DNA from: Butyrivibrio fibrisolvens
GTDB taxonomy: Bacteria > Bacillota > Clostridia > Lachnospirales > Lachnospiraceae
DNA length: 64,000 nt
Reading direction: 5' to 3'
Assembly (NCBI RefSeq): GCF_023206215.1
Contig: NZ_CP065800.1
Coordinates: 1,426,001-1,490,000 of the forward strand
Shown here piece by piece: positions 7,743-21,543 of this stretch. Made by a program: the position numbers and the translations under genes. The notes beneath the pieces are model-generated. The model had not been told where the DNA came from. It was given only the letters and a program-made list of their open reading frames with translations, and searched no databases. Within the stretch, counting starts at the first letter, position 1, and the number at the start of each line of letters is the position of its first letter.

Positions 7743-7828
7743 GGAGCGATATCGAAGCGGTCATAACGAGGCGGTCTTGAAAACCGTTTGGCGGCAACGC
7801 CACAAGGGTTCGAATCCCTTTCGCTCCG
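7743..7828 (+). tRNA. tRNA-Ser(TGA)
   Basis: This is an 86-nt class II tRNA. The acceptor stem GGAGCGA pairs with TCGCTCC and the discriminator is G. The anticodon loop CTTGAAA gives TGA, and a long variable arm with GGCG-CAA-CGCC is present. No CCA is encoded. It is the first gene of the stable-RNA unit. Confidence 0.95.
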
Positions 7829-7929
7829 CTAGTAATCATAAAGCGGCATAGGACAGGATACATCGTCCGCTGTTAATTAAGAGATTAGATCTAAGTTCAT
7901 TTGAATATGATCTATGAATCAACCTTTTT

Positions 7930-8018
7930 GCAGAAGTACTCAAGTGGTTGAAGAGACACCCCTGGAAAGGGTGCAGGTCGTTAATAGCGGCGCGAGGGTT
8001 CAAATCCCTCCTTCTGCG
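7930..8018 (+). tRNA. tRNA-Ser(GGA)
   Basis: This is an 89-nt class II tRNA. The acceptor GCAGAAG pairs with CTTCTGC and the discriminator is G. The loop CTGGAAA gives anticodon GGA, and a long variable arm is present. No CCA is encoded. Together with the upstream gene it decodes most serine UCN codons. Confidence 0.95.
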
Positions 8019-8294
8019 CTCATCTGCTTAGCAGATGTAGATTACATAGAACTTTGACAACTTAACAGTAATGCAACCCTGAAAATTCCAGTTCTTCTTT
8101 TGAAGAAGGACAGAATGTTCAGAAGAACAAAAACCAAAAGTAAATTTTTGATGGTTTAGCCACCATCAAGCTGTTAGAAATAACAGTGGAGCAGAATTAT
8201 TCTGATTAAGTCAGCATAAGTCTGAACCGGCGAACTCGGAATCACGAAGTGATTCCAAGCGTAAGAAGATCATTTATGATCTTTGTCGCATTTT
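8019..8294 (+). other. 16S leader
   Basis: This is the transcribed spacer between tRNA-Ser(GGA) and 16S. It contains hairpins CATCTGC-TTA-GCAGATG (directly after the tRNA), GGAATCAC-GAA-GTGATTCC and AGATCAT-TT-ATGATCT. These probably serve processing and antitermination. No gene is visible. Confidence 0.6.
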
Positions 8295-10001
<1,707 letters not shown>

Positions 10002-10118
10002 TCTGGTGGCGATGCGCTTGGGGGAAACACCCGTTCCCATCTCGAACACGACGGTTAAGACCTTAGCGGCCGAAAGTACTATACTGGTGACGGTATGGGA
10101 GGATAGGTGGCTGCCAGA
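10002..10118 (+). rRNA. rrf: 5S ribosomal RNA, located between 16S and 23S
   Basis: This 117-nt gene has the closing helix TCTGGTGGC/GCTGCCAGA and the conserved GGGGGAAACACCCGTTCCC, CGAACACG and GGTATGGGAGGATAGGTGG blocks. Its place between 16S and 23S is unusual, since in most bacteria 5S follows 23S. No second 5S is seen after the 23S, where tRNA-Asn follows within about 60 bp. Confidence 0.95.
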
Positions 10119-10453
10119 TTTATAAAAAAGTTTGAATGATGATGAGAGATCAGAAAACAAAAGTCTTCCGATTTCTGATGACTGTTCAAACAGTCAGACT
10201 TAGATCGTGATCGAAGATCATGAATAAGGTAATTGTTCCTTGAAAACCGAATACTGAAATATAGATTATATCAAGATCCAAAAGATCAAAGATATGTTCT
10301 ATGTCCAAACCAAAAATCAAGACATCAAAAAAGATGAAGAAATTCATCAAGACCATTTCGAAAGAAATGGGCCTTATCTTACTCATATCGCTGTGAGAAA
10401 GATAAGAAGAGAATCCAGATGATCGAAAGATCAGGACTGATTCCTGCATAACA
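10119..10453 (+). other. 5S-23S spacer
   Basis: This 335-bp transcribed spacer contains no tRNA. It has many short inverted repeats around GATC. The 3' half probably forms the 23S processing stalk. No gene is seen. Confidence 0.6.
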
Positions 10454-13364
<2,911 letters not shown>

Positions 13365-13424
13365 AAAGAAGTTAAGATAAGTTTGGAGATTCAGTGTTCG
13401 GTTTTGAAGGAACAATTAAAACAT

Positions 13425-13497
13425 TCCTCAATAGCTCAGTTGGTAGAGCATTCGGCTGTTAACCGAAGTGTCGTAGGTTCGAGTCCTACTTGGGGAG
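13425..13497 (+). tRNA. tRNA-Asn(GTT)
   Basis: The tRNA is 73 nt. TCCTCAA pairs with TTGGGGA, the anticodon loop CTGTTAA gives GTT, and the T arm is GTAGG-TTCGAGT-CCTAC. No CCA is encoded. It is the first tRNA after 23S. Confidence 0.95.
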
Positions 13498-13552
13498 CTA
13501 CAGAGTTAGCTTCTGTATATTTTATGTATTTCGCTGTGAGGCGAGACAACGC

Positions 13553-13624
13553 GGCCCCTTGGTCAAGCGGTTAAGACATCGCCCTTTCACGGCGGTAACA
13601 GCAGTTCGAACCTGCTAGGGGTCA
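13553..13624 (+). tRNA. tRNA-Glu(TTC)
   Basis: The tRNA is 72 nt. GGCCCCT pairs with AGGGGTC and the anticodon loop CTTTCAC gives TTC. No CCA is encoded. Confidence 0.95.
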
Positions 13625-13662
13625 TTAAGAAGTTTTCTTATGACGCGAAAGCGTAGTTTTTT

Positions 13663-13736
13663 GGAGCTTTAGCTCAGTTGGTTAGAGCAACCGGCTCATA
13701 ACCGGTCGGTCCTGGGTTCGAGTCCCCGAAGCTCCA
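13663..13736 (+). tRNA. tRNA with CAT anticodon (elongator Met or Ile2)
   Basis: The tRNA is 74 nt. GGAGCTT pairs with AAGCTCC and the anticodon loop CTCATAA gives CAT. The anticodon stem (ACCGG/CCGGT) lacks the three G-C pairs of an initiator tRNA. It is therefore elongator Met, or an Ile2 whose C34 would be changed to lysidine by TilS. Sequence alone does not settle this. Confidence 0.9.
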
Positions 13737-13762
13737 CTTTTTTTCAAATATGTTTAAGACAT

Positions 13763-13835
13763 GGGATCTTAGCTCAGCTGGGAGAGCATCTGCCTTACAA
13801 GCAGAGGGTCATAGGTTCGAGCCCTATAGGTCCCA
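13763..13835 (+). tRNA. tRNA-Val(TAC)
   Basis: The tRNA is 73 nt. GGGATCT pairs with AGGTCCC and the anticodon loop CTTACAA gives TAC. No CCA is encoded. Confidence 0.95.
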
Positions 13836-13860
13836 TTTTCTTTATAAATAATGTTAATAC

Positions 13861-13946
13861 GCCGGCATGGCGGAACTGGCAGACGCCTGGGACTTAAAAT
13901 CCCATGGGTAGTAATACCCGTACCGGTTCGATTCCGGTTGCCGGCA
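13861..13946 (+). tRNA. tRNA-Leu(TAA)
   Basis: This is an 86-nt class II tRNA. GCCGGCA pairs with TGCCGGC, the anticodon loop CTTAAAA gives TAA, and the variable arm is GGGTAGTAATACCC. It is the last gene of the stable-RNA unit, with a terminator directly behind it. Confidence 0.95.
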
Positions 13947-13952
13947 TATTTT

Positions 13953-13982
13953 AAACGACAAGTTAATAGCTTGTCGTTTTAT
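13953..13982 (+). terminator. Terminator of the rRNA/tRNA unit
   Basis: A perfect 10-bp stem (AAACGACAAG/CTTGTCGTTT, 13953-13962/13970-13979) runs into a T-rich tail seven bases after tRNA-Leu. Confidence 0.9.
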
Positions 13983-14080
13983 TTTGTCTATATACAAGAG
14001 GTTATAATCACTGCTTTTTCACAAATCAAATATATTATTATATTTCATTATGTCGAATATATAGATATGATAGCTCTTGA

Positions 14081-14173
14081 AGATAGATAATATGACTTAC
14101 ATAAATACGATATTCAACAAAGATAGATAATATAGCTTGTATAAATAAATACGATATACAACAAAGATAGATA
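14081..14173. repeat. 40-44 bp direct repeats in an AT-rich gap
   Basis: AGATAGATAATAT begins units at 14081 and 14121, and AGATAGATA recurs at 14165. Units share ATAAATACGATAT and CAACAA. They lie in the 324-bp gap 13985-14308 between tRNA-Leu and the thioesterase gene, which otherwise shows nothing recognisable. Confidence 0.6.
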
Positions 14174-14308
14174 TATTATTATCAAAAGTAAATATAATGT
14201 GTCTTAGAGGTATGTGATATAACTCTTATATAGAGATCTGACATAACATGTATCGATAGGATTAATATAGAATTCATAAAAGATAAAGTTCTTATTTTGG
14301 AGGTATTT

Positions 14309-14812
14309 ATGGTAGAAGATAAGATTGAACGCGAACTTGGATATAAAACAGTGGAAGATTCTAAAGTCGAAAGATATAAAGTAATGATGCACGAAGATAT
14401 CAATGGCTATGGACGTTTATTTGGTGGCAACCTGATGCTTATGATAGATGAAGCGGCAGGTATTGTTGCTACAAGACACTGTGCTCATACTGTTACAACA
14501 GCTGCAGTTGATAATCTTCAGTTCAAGAAACCGGCATTTCTTATGGATATAGTAGTCATTGAAGCATATCTTACCTATGTTGGCAGAACTTCTATGGAAG
14601 TCAGAGTTGATACCTATGTTGAGGATCGAAAGACAGGTCTTCGTCATGTCATAAACAGAGCTTATCTTACAGAAGTGTGTCTTGATGATGACGAAAAGCC
14701 TCTTACCATTCCTTATGGTCTTAAGATAGAGACTGAGTGCCAGAAAGCAGAATGGGAAGGTGCTCTAAAGAGAATCGCAATGCGCAAGAAGCGTAGGGCA
14801 GAGGGATTTTAA
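14309..14812 (+). CDS. Hotdog-fold acyl-CoA thioesterase
   Basis: The 167-residue protein starts at the ATG at 14309 behind TGGAGG. It has the acyl-CoA hydrolase pattern HEDINGYGRLFGGNLMLMID with N32 and D47, then a beta-rich stretch containing LTYVGRTSMEV, as in the YkhA/YciA-type family. These cytosolic enzymes split acyl-CoA to free acid and CoA. It lies 143 bp before ptb-buk and could adjust the acyl-CoA pool that feeds butyrate formation. That link is inferred only from position, because ptb has its own promoter. Confidence 0.85.
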   Translation: MVEDKIERELGYKTVEDSKVERYKVMMHEDINGYGRLFGGNLMLMIDEAAGIVATRHCAHTVTTAAVDNLQFKKPAFLMDIVVIEAYLTYVGRTSMEVRVDTYVEDRKTGLRHVINRAYLTEVCLDDDEKPLTIPYGLKIETECQKAEWEGALKRIAMRKKRRAEGF

Positions 14813-14843
14813 TTACTAAATATAAGCCATATAGATGGCAGTA

Positions 14844-14872
14844 TTGAAAATTAAAATGTGGTGTGTTATTAT
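14844..14872 (+). promoter_or_regulatory. Promoter of ptb-buk
   Basis: TTGAAA (14844-14849), 17 bp, TATTAT (14867-14872). It lies about 85 bp upstream of the ptb start, in the gap after the thioesterase gene. Confidence 0.6.
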
Positions 14873-14955
14873 TTTAACAAAATGCATGAATAAAAGAGTG
14901 TCATATTTCATGAGCACTCATAAAAGCACGGATATGTGAAAGGAGAAGTTTTAAA

Positions 14956-15882
14956 ATGAGTAAGAGTTTTGATGATATCCTGTCTAAGCTCAAGACAACA
15001 GGCAAGAAGAAGCTTGCTGTTGCATATGCACAGGATGAGCATGTACTGGAGGCTGTAGAGCTTGCACACCAGAAGGGGATTGTTGACGCAGTTCTTGTAG
15101 GCGATGCTGAGAAGATCGCTGAGATCGCTAAGTCTCTTAACATGAACCTTGATGAGTATGAAGTAATTGATGTTAAGGATATGCAGGAAGCTGCTATATG
15201 TGCTGTTAAGCTTGTACATGATGGCAAGGCTGATATTTACATGAAGGGTTCTCTTGATTCCAAGACTTTCCTTAAGAGTGTTCTTAACAAAGAAGTTGGT
15301 CTTCGTACAGGACAGACACTTTCTCACGTTTGCGTTTTCGAAATTCCGGGTATCGACAGACTTCTGTTCCTTACAGACGTTGCATTCCTTCCTTATCCAA
15401 CACTTGAAGATAAAAAACAGATCATAGAATATACAGTTAATGTTGCAAGAGCTTGCGGCGTAGATATGCCTAAGGTAGCTCCTCTTGCAGCTGTAGAAGT
15501 TGTAAATCCTAAGATGCCAGTTACTGTAGAAGCTGATGAGCTTACTAAGGCTTGCGAAGCAGGAGAGATCAAGAACTGCATAGTTGATGGACCTCTTTCC
15601 ATGGATCTTGCTATTGATCCTGAAGCTGCTAAGTTCAAACCAGGTGCTGAGAGCCGTAAGATCGTTGGTGATGCTGATATCCTTCTTTTCCCTGATATTC
15701 ACGCTGGTAACCTTACATACAAGACAATCGTTCGTCTTGCTAAAGTTAAGAATGGTAACATTCTTCTTGGAACTAAGGCTCCTGTTATTCTTACATCACG
15801 TTCTGATAGTGTAGATGTTAAGCTCAACTCTATCGCACTTGCTGCTGTAGTTGCAGAAGATCAGAAGAACGGTACTTTATAA
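14956..15882 (+). CDS. ptb: Phosphate butyryltransferase
   Basis: This 308-residue enzyme of the phosphate acetyl/butyryltransferase family converts butyryl-CoA and phosphate to butyryl phosphate and CoA. Family features include VLVGD (residues 46-50), DIYMKGSLDSKTFLKSVLN, an internal LSHVCVFEIPG and the C-terminal DILLFPDIHAGNLTYK followed by a G-rich segment. AAGGAGAAG precedes the ATG. The butyrate kinase gene follows after 131 bp, so the pair forms the substrate-level phosphorylation branch of butyrate fermentation. The length is normal for the family. Confidence 0.95.
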   Translation: MSKSFDDILSKLKTTGKKKLAVAYAQDEHVLEAVELAHQKGIVDAVLVGDAEKIAEIAKSLNMNLDEYEVIDVKDMQEAAICAVKLVHDGKADIYMKGSLDSKTFLKSVLNKEVGLRTGQTLSHVCVFEIPGIDRLLFLTDVAFLPYPTLEDKKQIIEYTVNVARACGVDMPKVAPLAAVEVVNPKMPVTVEADELTKACEAGEIKNCIVDGPLSMDLAIDPEAAKFKPGAESRKIVGDADILLFPDIHAGNLTYKTIVRLAKVKNGNILLGTKAPVILTSRSDSVDVKLNSIALAAVVAEDQKNGTL

Positions 15883-16013
15883 TCAATAGAAATGTACTTC
15901 CGGAAATATAAAATCTTGTAACTATAAATTAAAAATCAAGAATACAGTTAGCTTACGAGGTGCTCGTATGTTTAACCTTTTCCTGATTTTTTCGTAAAAA
16001 AGGAGATAACATT

Positions 16014-17081
16014 ATGGCAATCAAAAGCCTTATTATCAATCCAGGCTCAACATCAACCAAGATCGGTATCTTTGAGGATGAAGAACTTAAAATGGACGAG
16101 ACTCTTCGCCACTCTACAGAAGAGATTTCCAAATATGACTCTATCATTGATCAGAAGGACTTCCGTAAGAACATCATCCTTGATTTCCTTAAGGAAAAAA
16201 ATATTGATGTTAAGACTTTCGATGTAATCGTTGGTCGTGGCGGACTCTTAAAGCCTATCGAAGGCGGTACATATGAAGTTACTGACGCTGTTATCAAGGA
16301 TCTTGAGATCGGTGTTCAGGGACAGCATGCATCTAACCTTGGTGGTATCCTTGCTCGTGAGATCGCAGATCAGATCGGTGTTAAGGCTTACATCGTAGAT
16401 CCTGTTGTTGTTGATGAGCTTAGTGATGTAGCTCGTGTATCAGGTATGCCTGATGTTAAGAGAACATCTATTTTCCACCCTCTTAACCAGAAGGCTGTAG
16501 CAAGACGTTATGCTAAGTCTGTTGACAAGAAGTATGAGGATCTTCGTCTTGTTGTTGCTCACCTTGGTGGTGGTGTATCAGTAGGCGCTCACGATCATGG
16601 TCGTATAGTAGATGTATATTCTGCATTTGAAGGTGACGGTGCTATGTCTCCTGAGAGATGTGGTGGGCTTCCTACAGGCGCTCTTATAAGACTCTGCTAT
16701 TCAGGCAAGTTCTCTGAAAAAGAGATGCTCAAGAAGGCTACAGGCGCAGGCGGATTCAATGCTTATCTTGGTACTAATGATGCAAGAGAAGTTATGAAAA
16801 GGATCGATGCCGGCGATGAGAAGGCAAGACTTATCATGGATGCATTCATCTATCAGGTATGTAAGGATATAGGTGCTCAGGCAACTGTCCTTAAGGGCAA
16901 GGTTGACCAGATCATCATCACAGGTGGTATCGCTTATAATGACAGGATCACATCTGCAATGAAGGAAAGAATCGGTTTCATAGCTCCTGTAACTGTATAT
17001 CCTGGTGAAGACGAGCTTCTTGCACTCGCTCAGGGCGCTATCCGTGTTATGAACGGTGAAGAAAAGGCTAAGGTATACTAA
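16014..17081 (+). CDS. buk: Butyrate kinase
   Basis: This 355-residue ASKHA-fold kinase makes ATP and butyrate from butyryl phosphate and ADP. It opens with the phosphate-binding [13 protein letters not shown] (residues 6-18). It also has [22 protein letters not shown] and the adenosine-site [10 protein letters not shown] near the C-terminus. AAAGGAG precedes the ATG by seven bases. It is downstream of ptb and ends before a terminator. Confidence 0.96.
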   Translation: MAIKSLIINPGSTSTKIGIFEDEELKMDETLRHSTEEISKYDSIIDQKDFRKNIILDFLKEKNIDVKTFDVIVGRGGLLKPIEGGTYEVTDAVIKDLEIGVQGQHASNLGGILAREIADQIGVKAYIVDPVVVDELSDVARVSGMPDVKRTSIFHPLNQKAVARRYAKSVDKKYEDLRLVVAHLGGGVSVGAHDHGRIVDVYSAFEGDGAMSPERCGGLPTGALIRLCYSGKFSEKEMLKKATGAGGFNAYLGTNDAREVMKRIDAGDEKARLIMDAFIYQVCKDIGAQATVLKGKVDQIIITGGIAYNDRITSAMKERIGFIAPVTVYPGEDELLALAQGAIRVMNGEEKAKVY

Positions 17082-17117
17082 TTTTACCGGTATATAGTAA
17101 TTCAAATAGTTAATTTA

Positions 17118-17159
17118 AAGGCTTCCCATGCTGCTAAGCTAGTGGCAGGGAGGCTTTTT
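17118..17159 (+). terminator. Terminator of ptb-buk
   Basis: AAGGCTTCCC pairs with GGGAGGCTTT (two G-U pairs) around a 20-base loop that can itself pair, and then a T run follows. Confidence 0.75.
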
Positions 17160-17236
17160 CATTGCATAAAGACCCTAGATCCATGGCTAAAGATACAGCT
17201 TATAGACGGTAACTTACATTATTTACAAGCTGTTAA

Positions 17237-17265
17237 TTGAATAGACATAAGATTTTTGATATAAT
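17237..17265 (+). promoter_or_regulatory. Promoter of secA-prfB
   Basis: TTGAAT (17237-17242), 17 bp, consensus TATAAT (17260-17265). The transcript would begin near 17272 and carry a leader of about 105 nt. Confidence 0.75.
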
Positions 17266-17276
17266 GCTAAACGGAC

Positions 17277-17333
17277 TGCGACTATCTGCATGATTTTGGG
17301 CATGAAGTTAGCCCAAAAGGCGTATAGTCACAG
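17277..17333 (+). promoter_or_regulatory. Nested hairpin in the secA leader
   Basis: An outer stem (CTGCGACTAT/ATAGTCACAG, one C-A mismatch) encloses a perfect inner 8-bp stem TTTTGGGC/GCCCAAAA (17294-17301/17311-17318). It begins just after the predicted transcription start and ends about 44 nt before the secA ATG. It has no T tract, so it is not a terminator. It could control secA translation or mRNA stability. Confidence 0.5.
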
Positions 17334-17376
17334 ATGGGTTAATTAACGCCATTTAAGTGGGGAAAGTTGGAAAGTT

Positions 17377-19953
17377 ATGAGTTTACTCGATAAAATTATT
17401 GGAACACATTCAGAGAGGGAACTGAAGAGAATCGCTCCTATCGTAGATAAGATTGAATCACTTCGCCCTGCAATGCAGGCTCTTACAGATGAAGAGCTGC
17501 GTGCCAAAACAGATGAATTTAAAAAACGTCTTGCTGATGGCGAGACTTCAGATGATATAATGCCTGAAGCATATGCTGTTGTAAGAGAAGCAGGTAAGCG
17601 TGTGCTTGGTATGGAACATTTCCGTGTACAGCTTATTGGTGGTATCATACTTCACCAGGGTCGTATTGCTGAGATGAAAACAGGTGAAGGTAAGACACTT
17701 GTTGCTACACTTCCTTCATACCTTGATGCTCTTGAAGGCAAGGGCTGTCATGTTGTTACAGTTAACGATTACCTTGCTAAGCGTGATGCTGAGTGGATGG
17801 GCAAGATCCATGAATTCCTTGGACTTACAGTTGGTATAGTCCTTAACGGAATGAACTCAGATGAGCGTAGAGCTGCATACAACTGCGATATCACATATGT
17901 TACCAATAACGAACTTGGTTTTGATTACCTTCGTGATAACATGGCTATCTACAAAGAGCAGTGCGTATTAAGAGGCCTTAACTTCGCTATCATCGATGAG
18001 ATTGACTCTATCCTTATTGATGAAGCAAGAACACCTCTTATCATTTCAGGTCAGAGTGATAAGTCAACTAAGCTTTATGAGGCCTGCGATATGCTTGCAA
18101 AGCAGATGCAGCGTGGTGAAGACGTTGGAGATTTTTCCAAGATGGATGCTCTTATGGGTATCGAACAGGAAGAGACCGGCGACTTCATTGTCAATGAAAA
18201 AGATAAGCTTGTAAACCTTACAGCGCAGGGTGTTGCTAAGGTTGAACGCTATTTCCATATTTCTAACCTTGCAGATCCTGAAAATCTTGAGATCCAGCAC
18301 AATATAATTCTTGCACTCCGTGCTAATAACCTGATGCAGAGAGACCATGATTATATTGTTCGCGATGATGAAGTTCTCATCGTTGATGAGTTTACAGGTC
18401 GTGTAATGCCAGGACGTCGTTATTCTGACGGTCTTCATCAGGCAATTGAAGCCAAAGAGCATGTTAAGGTTAAACGTGAGTCCAAGACTCTTGCAACTAT
18501 CACATTCCAGAACTTCTTCAATAAGTTCAACAAGAAGTGCGGTATGACAGGTACAGCTCTTACAGAAGAGCAGGAGTTCCGTGATATCTATGCTCTTGAC
18601 GTTGTAGAGATTCCTACTAATGAGCCTGTAGTTCGTAAGGATCTTCAGGATGCTGTATATAAGACCAAGAAAGAAAAGTATGAAGCAGTTGTAGAAGCTG
18701 TTAAGAAGGCTCACGATAAGGGACAGCCTGTTCTTGTTGGTACTATTACCATCGAGACTTCAGAACTTCTGTCCAAGATGCTTACTAAGGCAGGCATCCA
18801 GCACAACGTACTCAATGCCAAGTTCCACGAGCAGGAAGCTGAGATCGTTGCAGAGGCCGGTAAGCACGGCGCTGTTACTATCGCAACCAACATGGCTGGT
18901 CGTGGTACAGATATTAAGCTTGATGAAGAGGCCAGAGCAGCCGGTGGTCTTAAGATCATAGGTACAGAGCGTCATGAATCAAGACGTATTGATAATCAGC
19001 TTCGTGGTCGTTCAGGACGTCAGGGTGATCCGGGTGAATCCAAGTTCTATATCTCACTTGAGGATGACCTTATGAGACTCTTTGGTTCAGAGCGTCTTAT
19101 CAGTATGTTCAATGCACTTGGAATTCCTGAAGGGCAGGAGATCGAGCACAAGGCTCTTACCAAGGCTATTGAGTCAGCGCAGAAGAGAATCGAGGAGAAC
19201 AACTTCGGTATTCGTAAGAACCTTCTTGAATATGATGCTGTTAACAATGAGCAGAGAGAGATCATCTACAAAGAGCGTCGCCGCGTTCTTGATGGTGAAT
19301 CACTTCGTGATAATATCTACAAGATGATCACAGATATCGTTGAAGAGAGCATTGATACAGTGATCGGTGATGGTCAGAATATTGATGACTGGGATCTTAA
19401 AGAGCTCAATGAGCTTCTTTTACCAACAGTTCCTCTTAAGCCTGTTACAAGAGGCCGTATCACTAAGAAGTCCAAAGATGGCCTTAAGCAGCAGCTCAAA
19501 GAAGAGGCAGTTGCTCTTTATGAAGAGAAAGAGACTGAGTTCCCTGAAGCAGAGACAATCCGTGAGATCGAGCGAGTTATCCTTCTTAAGGTAATCGATC
19601 GTAAGTGGATGGATCATATCGATGATATGGATCAGCTCCGTCAGGGTATCGGCCTTCAGGCATATGGTCAGCGTGATCCTAAGGTTGAGTACAAGATGGC
19701 CGGCTATGATATGTTCAATGAGATGATGGCCGGAATCAAGGAAGATACTGTAAGACTTCTTTTCCATGTACATGTACAGGAGAAGGTTGAGCGTGAGCAG
19801 GTTGCCAAGGTTACAGGTACTAACAAGGATGATTCTGTTAAGAAGGGTCCTGTTAAAAGAGCTGCAGTCAAGATAAGACCTAATGATCTGTGCCCATGTG
19901 GTAGCGGCAAGAAGTATAAGAACTGCCACGGCGCTCAGGGCGGTGTTGAATAA
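17377..19953 (+). CDS. secA: Preprotein translocase ATPase SecA
   Basis: The 858-residue motor drives unfolded preproteins through the SecYEG channel. The Walker A stretch [12 protein letters not shown] and the Walker B stretch [18 protein letters not shown] lie in NBD1. NBD2 has NMAGRGTDI and [10 protein letters not shown]. The C-terminus ends in the zinc-binding SEC-C motif (CPCGSG...NCHG) that contacts SecB or the ribosome. The ATG at 17377 is preceded only by a weak GTTGGAAAG. Its channel partners SecE and SecY are encoded at 23240 and 54640. prfB follows after 16 bp. Confidence 0.98.
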   Translation: MSLLDKIIGTHSERELKRIAPIVDKIESLRPAMQALTDEELRAKTDEFKKRLADGETSDDIMPEAYAVVREAGKRVLGMEHFRVQLIGGIILHQGRIAEMKTGEGKTLVATLPSYLDALEGKGCHVVTVNDYLAKRDAEWMGKIHEFLGLTVGIVLNGMNSDERRAAYNCDITYVTNNELGFDYLRDNMAIYKEQCVLRGLNFAIIDEIDSILIDEARTPLIISGQSDKSTKLYEACDMLAKQMQRGEDVGDFSKMDALMGIEQEETGDFIVNEKDKLVNLTAQGVAKVERYFHISNLADPENLEIQHNIILALRANNLMQRDHDYIVRDDEVLIVDEFTGRVMPGRRYSDGLHQAIEAKEHVKVKRESKTLATITFQNFFNKFNKKCGMTGTALTEEQEFRDIYALDVVEIPTNEPVVRKDLQDAVYKTKKEKYEAVVEAVKKAHDKGQPVLVGTITIETSELLSKMLTKAGIQHNVLNAKFHEQEAEIVAEAGKHGAVTIATNMAGRGTDIKLDEEARAAGGLKIIGTERHESRRIDNQLRGRSGRQGDPGESKFYISLEDDLMRLFGSERLISMFNALGIPEGQEIEHKALTKAIESAQKRIEENNFGIRKNLLEYDAVNNEQREIIYKERRRVLDGESLRDNIYKMITDIVEESIDTVIGDGQNIDDWDLKELNELLLPTVPLKPVTRGRITKKSKDGLKQQLKEEAVALYEEKETEFPEAETIREIERVILLKVIDRKWMDHIDDMDQLRQGIGLQAYGQRDPKVEYKMAGYDMFNEMMAGIKEDTVRLLFHVHVQEKVEREQVAKVTGTNKDDSVKKGPVKRAAVKIRPNDLCPCGSGKKYKNCHGAQGGVE

Positions 19954-19969
19954 TTTATAGAGGTTGAAA

Positions 19970-21112
19970 ATGGTAGTATTAGATAACATGAAGATCGAGA
20001 TTCAGAATTTGAAGCCTACTCTTGATGAGGTTACAGCTTCACTGGATCTTGAAAGTAAGAAAAAAAGAATCGAAGAGTTAAATCGTGAGATGGAAGAGCC
20101 TACCTTCTGGGATGATGCTGAGAAGGCCAACAAGAAGACCAAAGAGCTCAAGAACATGCAGGATCTTATCGAGAAGATAGAGCATCTTAATGTTCAGTAC
20201 GGTGACATCATTGATATGATCGATATGTGCAATGATGAAGGTACAGAAGATAATGATATGGCTGATGAGATAAGAGCAGATCTTGATGAGTTTGAGACAG
20301 TTCTTGAAGAGATCAGAATTGCCAATCTCTTGAATGGTGAGTATGATAAGTGCAATGCCATCCTTAAGCTCTCTGCTGGTGCTGGTGGTACAGAGGCATG
20401 TGACTGGTGTTCTATGCTTTATCGTATGTATACAAGATGGGCAGAGCGTCATGGCTTTACTGTAGAAGTGCTTGATCTTCTTGATGGTGATGAAGCCGGT
20501 ATTAAGTCAGTTACATTCCAGATCAACGGTATGAATGCATATGGATATCTTAAGTCTGAAAGAGGTGTTCATCGTCTTGTCCGTATCAGCCCTTTCAATG
20601 CGCAGGGCAAGCGTCAGACATCATTCGTATCCAACGATGTAATGCCTGATATCGAAGAGGATCTTGATATCGAGGTTCGTCCTGAAGATATCCGAATTGA
20701 TACATATCGTTCAAGTGGTGCCGGTGGACAGCATATCAACAAGACATCGTCTGCTATTCGTATTACTCACTTTGAAACAGGTATTGTTGTAACTTGTCAG
20801 AATGAGCGTTCACAGTTCCAGAACAAGGATAAGGCTATGCAGATGCTCAAAGCCAAGCTCCTTATGCTCAAGATGGAAGAAAATGAAGCTAAACTTGCCG
20901 GTATCAGAGGCGAGGTTAAGGATAATGCATGGGGAAGCCAGATCCGTTCTTATGTCCTTCAGCCATATACTATGGTCAATGATACAAGAACAGGCGAGAA
21001 GGTTTCTAATGCTGACGGAGTACTTGATGGAGATCTTGATCCATTCATCAATGCTTACCTTAAGTGGCTTGCTACAGGTGGAAAGCCTGTAGGCGATGTT
21101 GAGGAAGATTGA
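19970..21112 (+). CDS. prfB: Peptide chain release factor 2
   Basis: RF2 (380 residues from the ATG at 19970, with AGAGG six bases upstream) ends translation at UGA and UAA. It has the stop-recognition tripeptide SPF and the peptidyl-hydrolysis loop GAGGQ. Most bacteria need a +1 frameshift at an in-frame UGA near codon 25 of this gene. Here the frame runs straight through the corresponding stretch (SLDLES, about residues 24-29) with no CTTTGA, so the autoregulatory frameshift is absent. It lies in one operon with secA. Confidence 0.96.
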   Translation: MVVLDNMKIEIQNLKPTLDEVTASLDLESKKKRIEELNREMEEPTFWDDAEKANKKTKELKNMQDLIEKIEHLNVQYGDIIDMIDMCNDEGTEDNDMADEIRADLDEFETVLEEIRIANLLNGEYDKCNAILKLSAGAGGTEACDWCSMLYRMYTRWAERHGFTVEVLDLLDGDEAGIKSVTFQINGMNAYGYLKSERGVHRLVRISPFNAQGKRQTSFVSNDVMPDIEEDLDIEVRPEDIRIDTYRSSGAGGQHINKTSSAIRITHFETGIVVTCQNERSQFQNKDKAMQMLKAKLLMLKMEENEAKLAGIRGEVKDNAWGSQIRSYVLQPYTMVNDTRTGEKVSNADGVLDGDLDPFINAYLKWLATGGKPVGDVEED

Positions 21113-21140
21113 TCAATTTGATAATGTCATAGATTATCGG

Positions 21141-21167
21141 GGACGGCCTGTTGGCTGTCCTTTTTTT
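21141..21167 (+). terminator. Terminator of secA-prfB
   Basis: GGACGGCC-TGTT-GGCTGTCC with one G-U pair, then seven T. Confidence 0.9.
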
Positions 21168-21543
21168 ATGCTAAGTATTATCGGCAAGTTGTAACACAGA
21201 ATAAGTCACAGTATCGGAGCCTGATAGCCTTATTTTTGCCACTATTTTTTGAATGTGGCAGATACAGGCTTTTCATAAAGAAAATTGTAGCCATGCCGAT
21301 AGGTATTAATGAGAAAACGAATTTTTGTGATGGGCATTAATGAGAAAGCGATTTTTTATGATATGACAGCAGCATAAGGAAAAAGCATATAAGGCATTTA
21401 AAGGCTGATAAAATACATTTTTTAGTTGTTTGCTTATTTGACGAAAGTTTTTTTATAATGACTTTTGACCTATTCGTCATAAGATCATGTTCTAAGTGGT
21501 CTGATTATAGATAAGTGACATCTATTTAAACGAAGGGAGTCGT
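21168..21543. other. Intergenic region upstream of the ATPase gene
   Basis: This gap is 376 bp and AT-rich. It contains two diverged direct repeats around ATTAATGAGAAA (about 21305 and 21338). It also has a plausible promoter TTGCTT-18 bp-TATAAT (21430-21459) for the gene at 21544. No gene is seen. Confidence 0.5.

Noticed and set aside
13663-13736. Initiator tRNA-Met
   Set aside because: The anticodon stem is ACCGG/CCGGT without the three consecutive G-C pairs of initiators, and the first acceptor pair is a normal G-C.
14908-15702. 264-codon minus-strand frame opposite ptb
   Set aside because: It is the reverse shadow of a strongly biased coding gene. ptb on the plus strand is unmistakable.
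18064-18714. 216-codon minus-strand frame opposite secA
   Set aside because: It is a reverse shadow of secA with no start signals.
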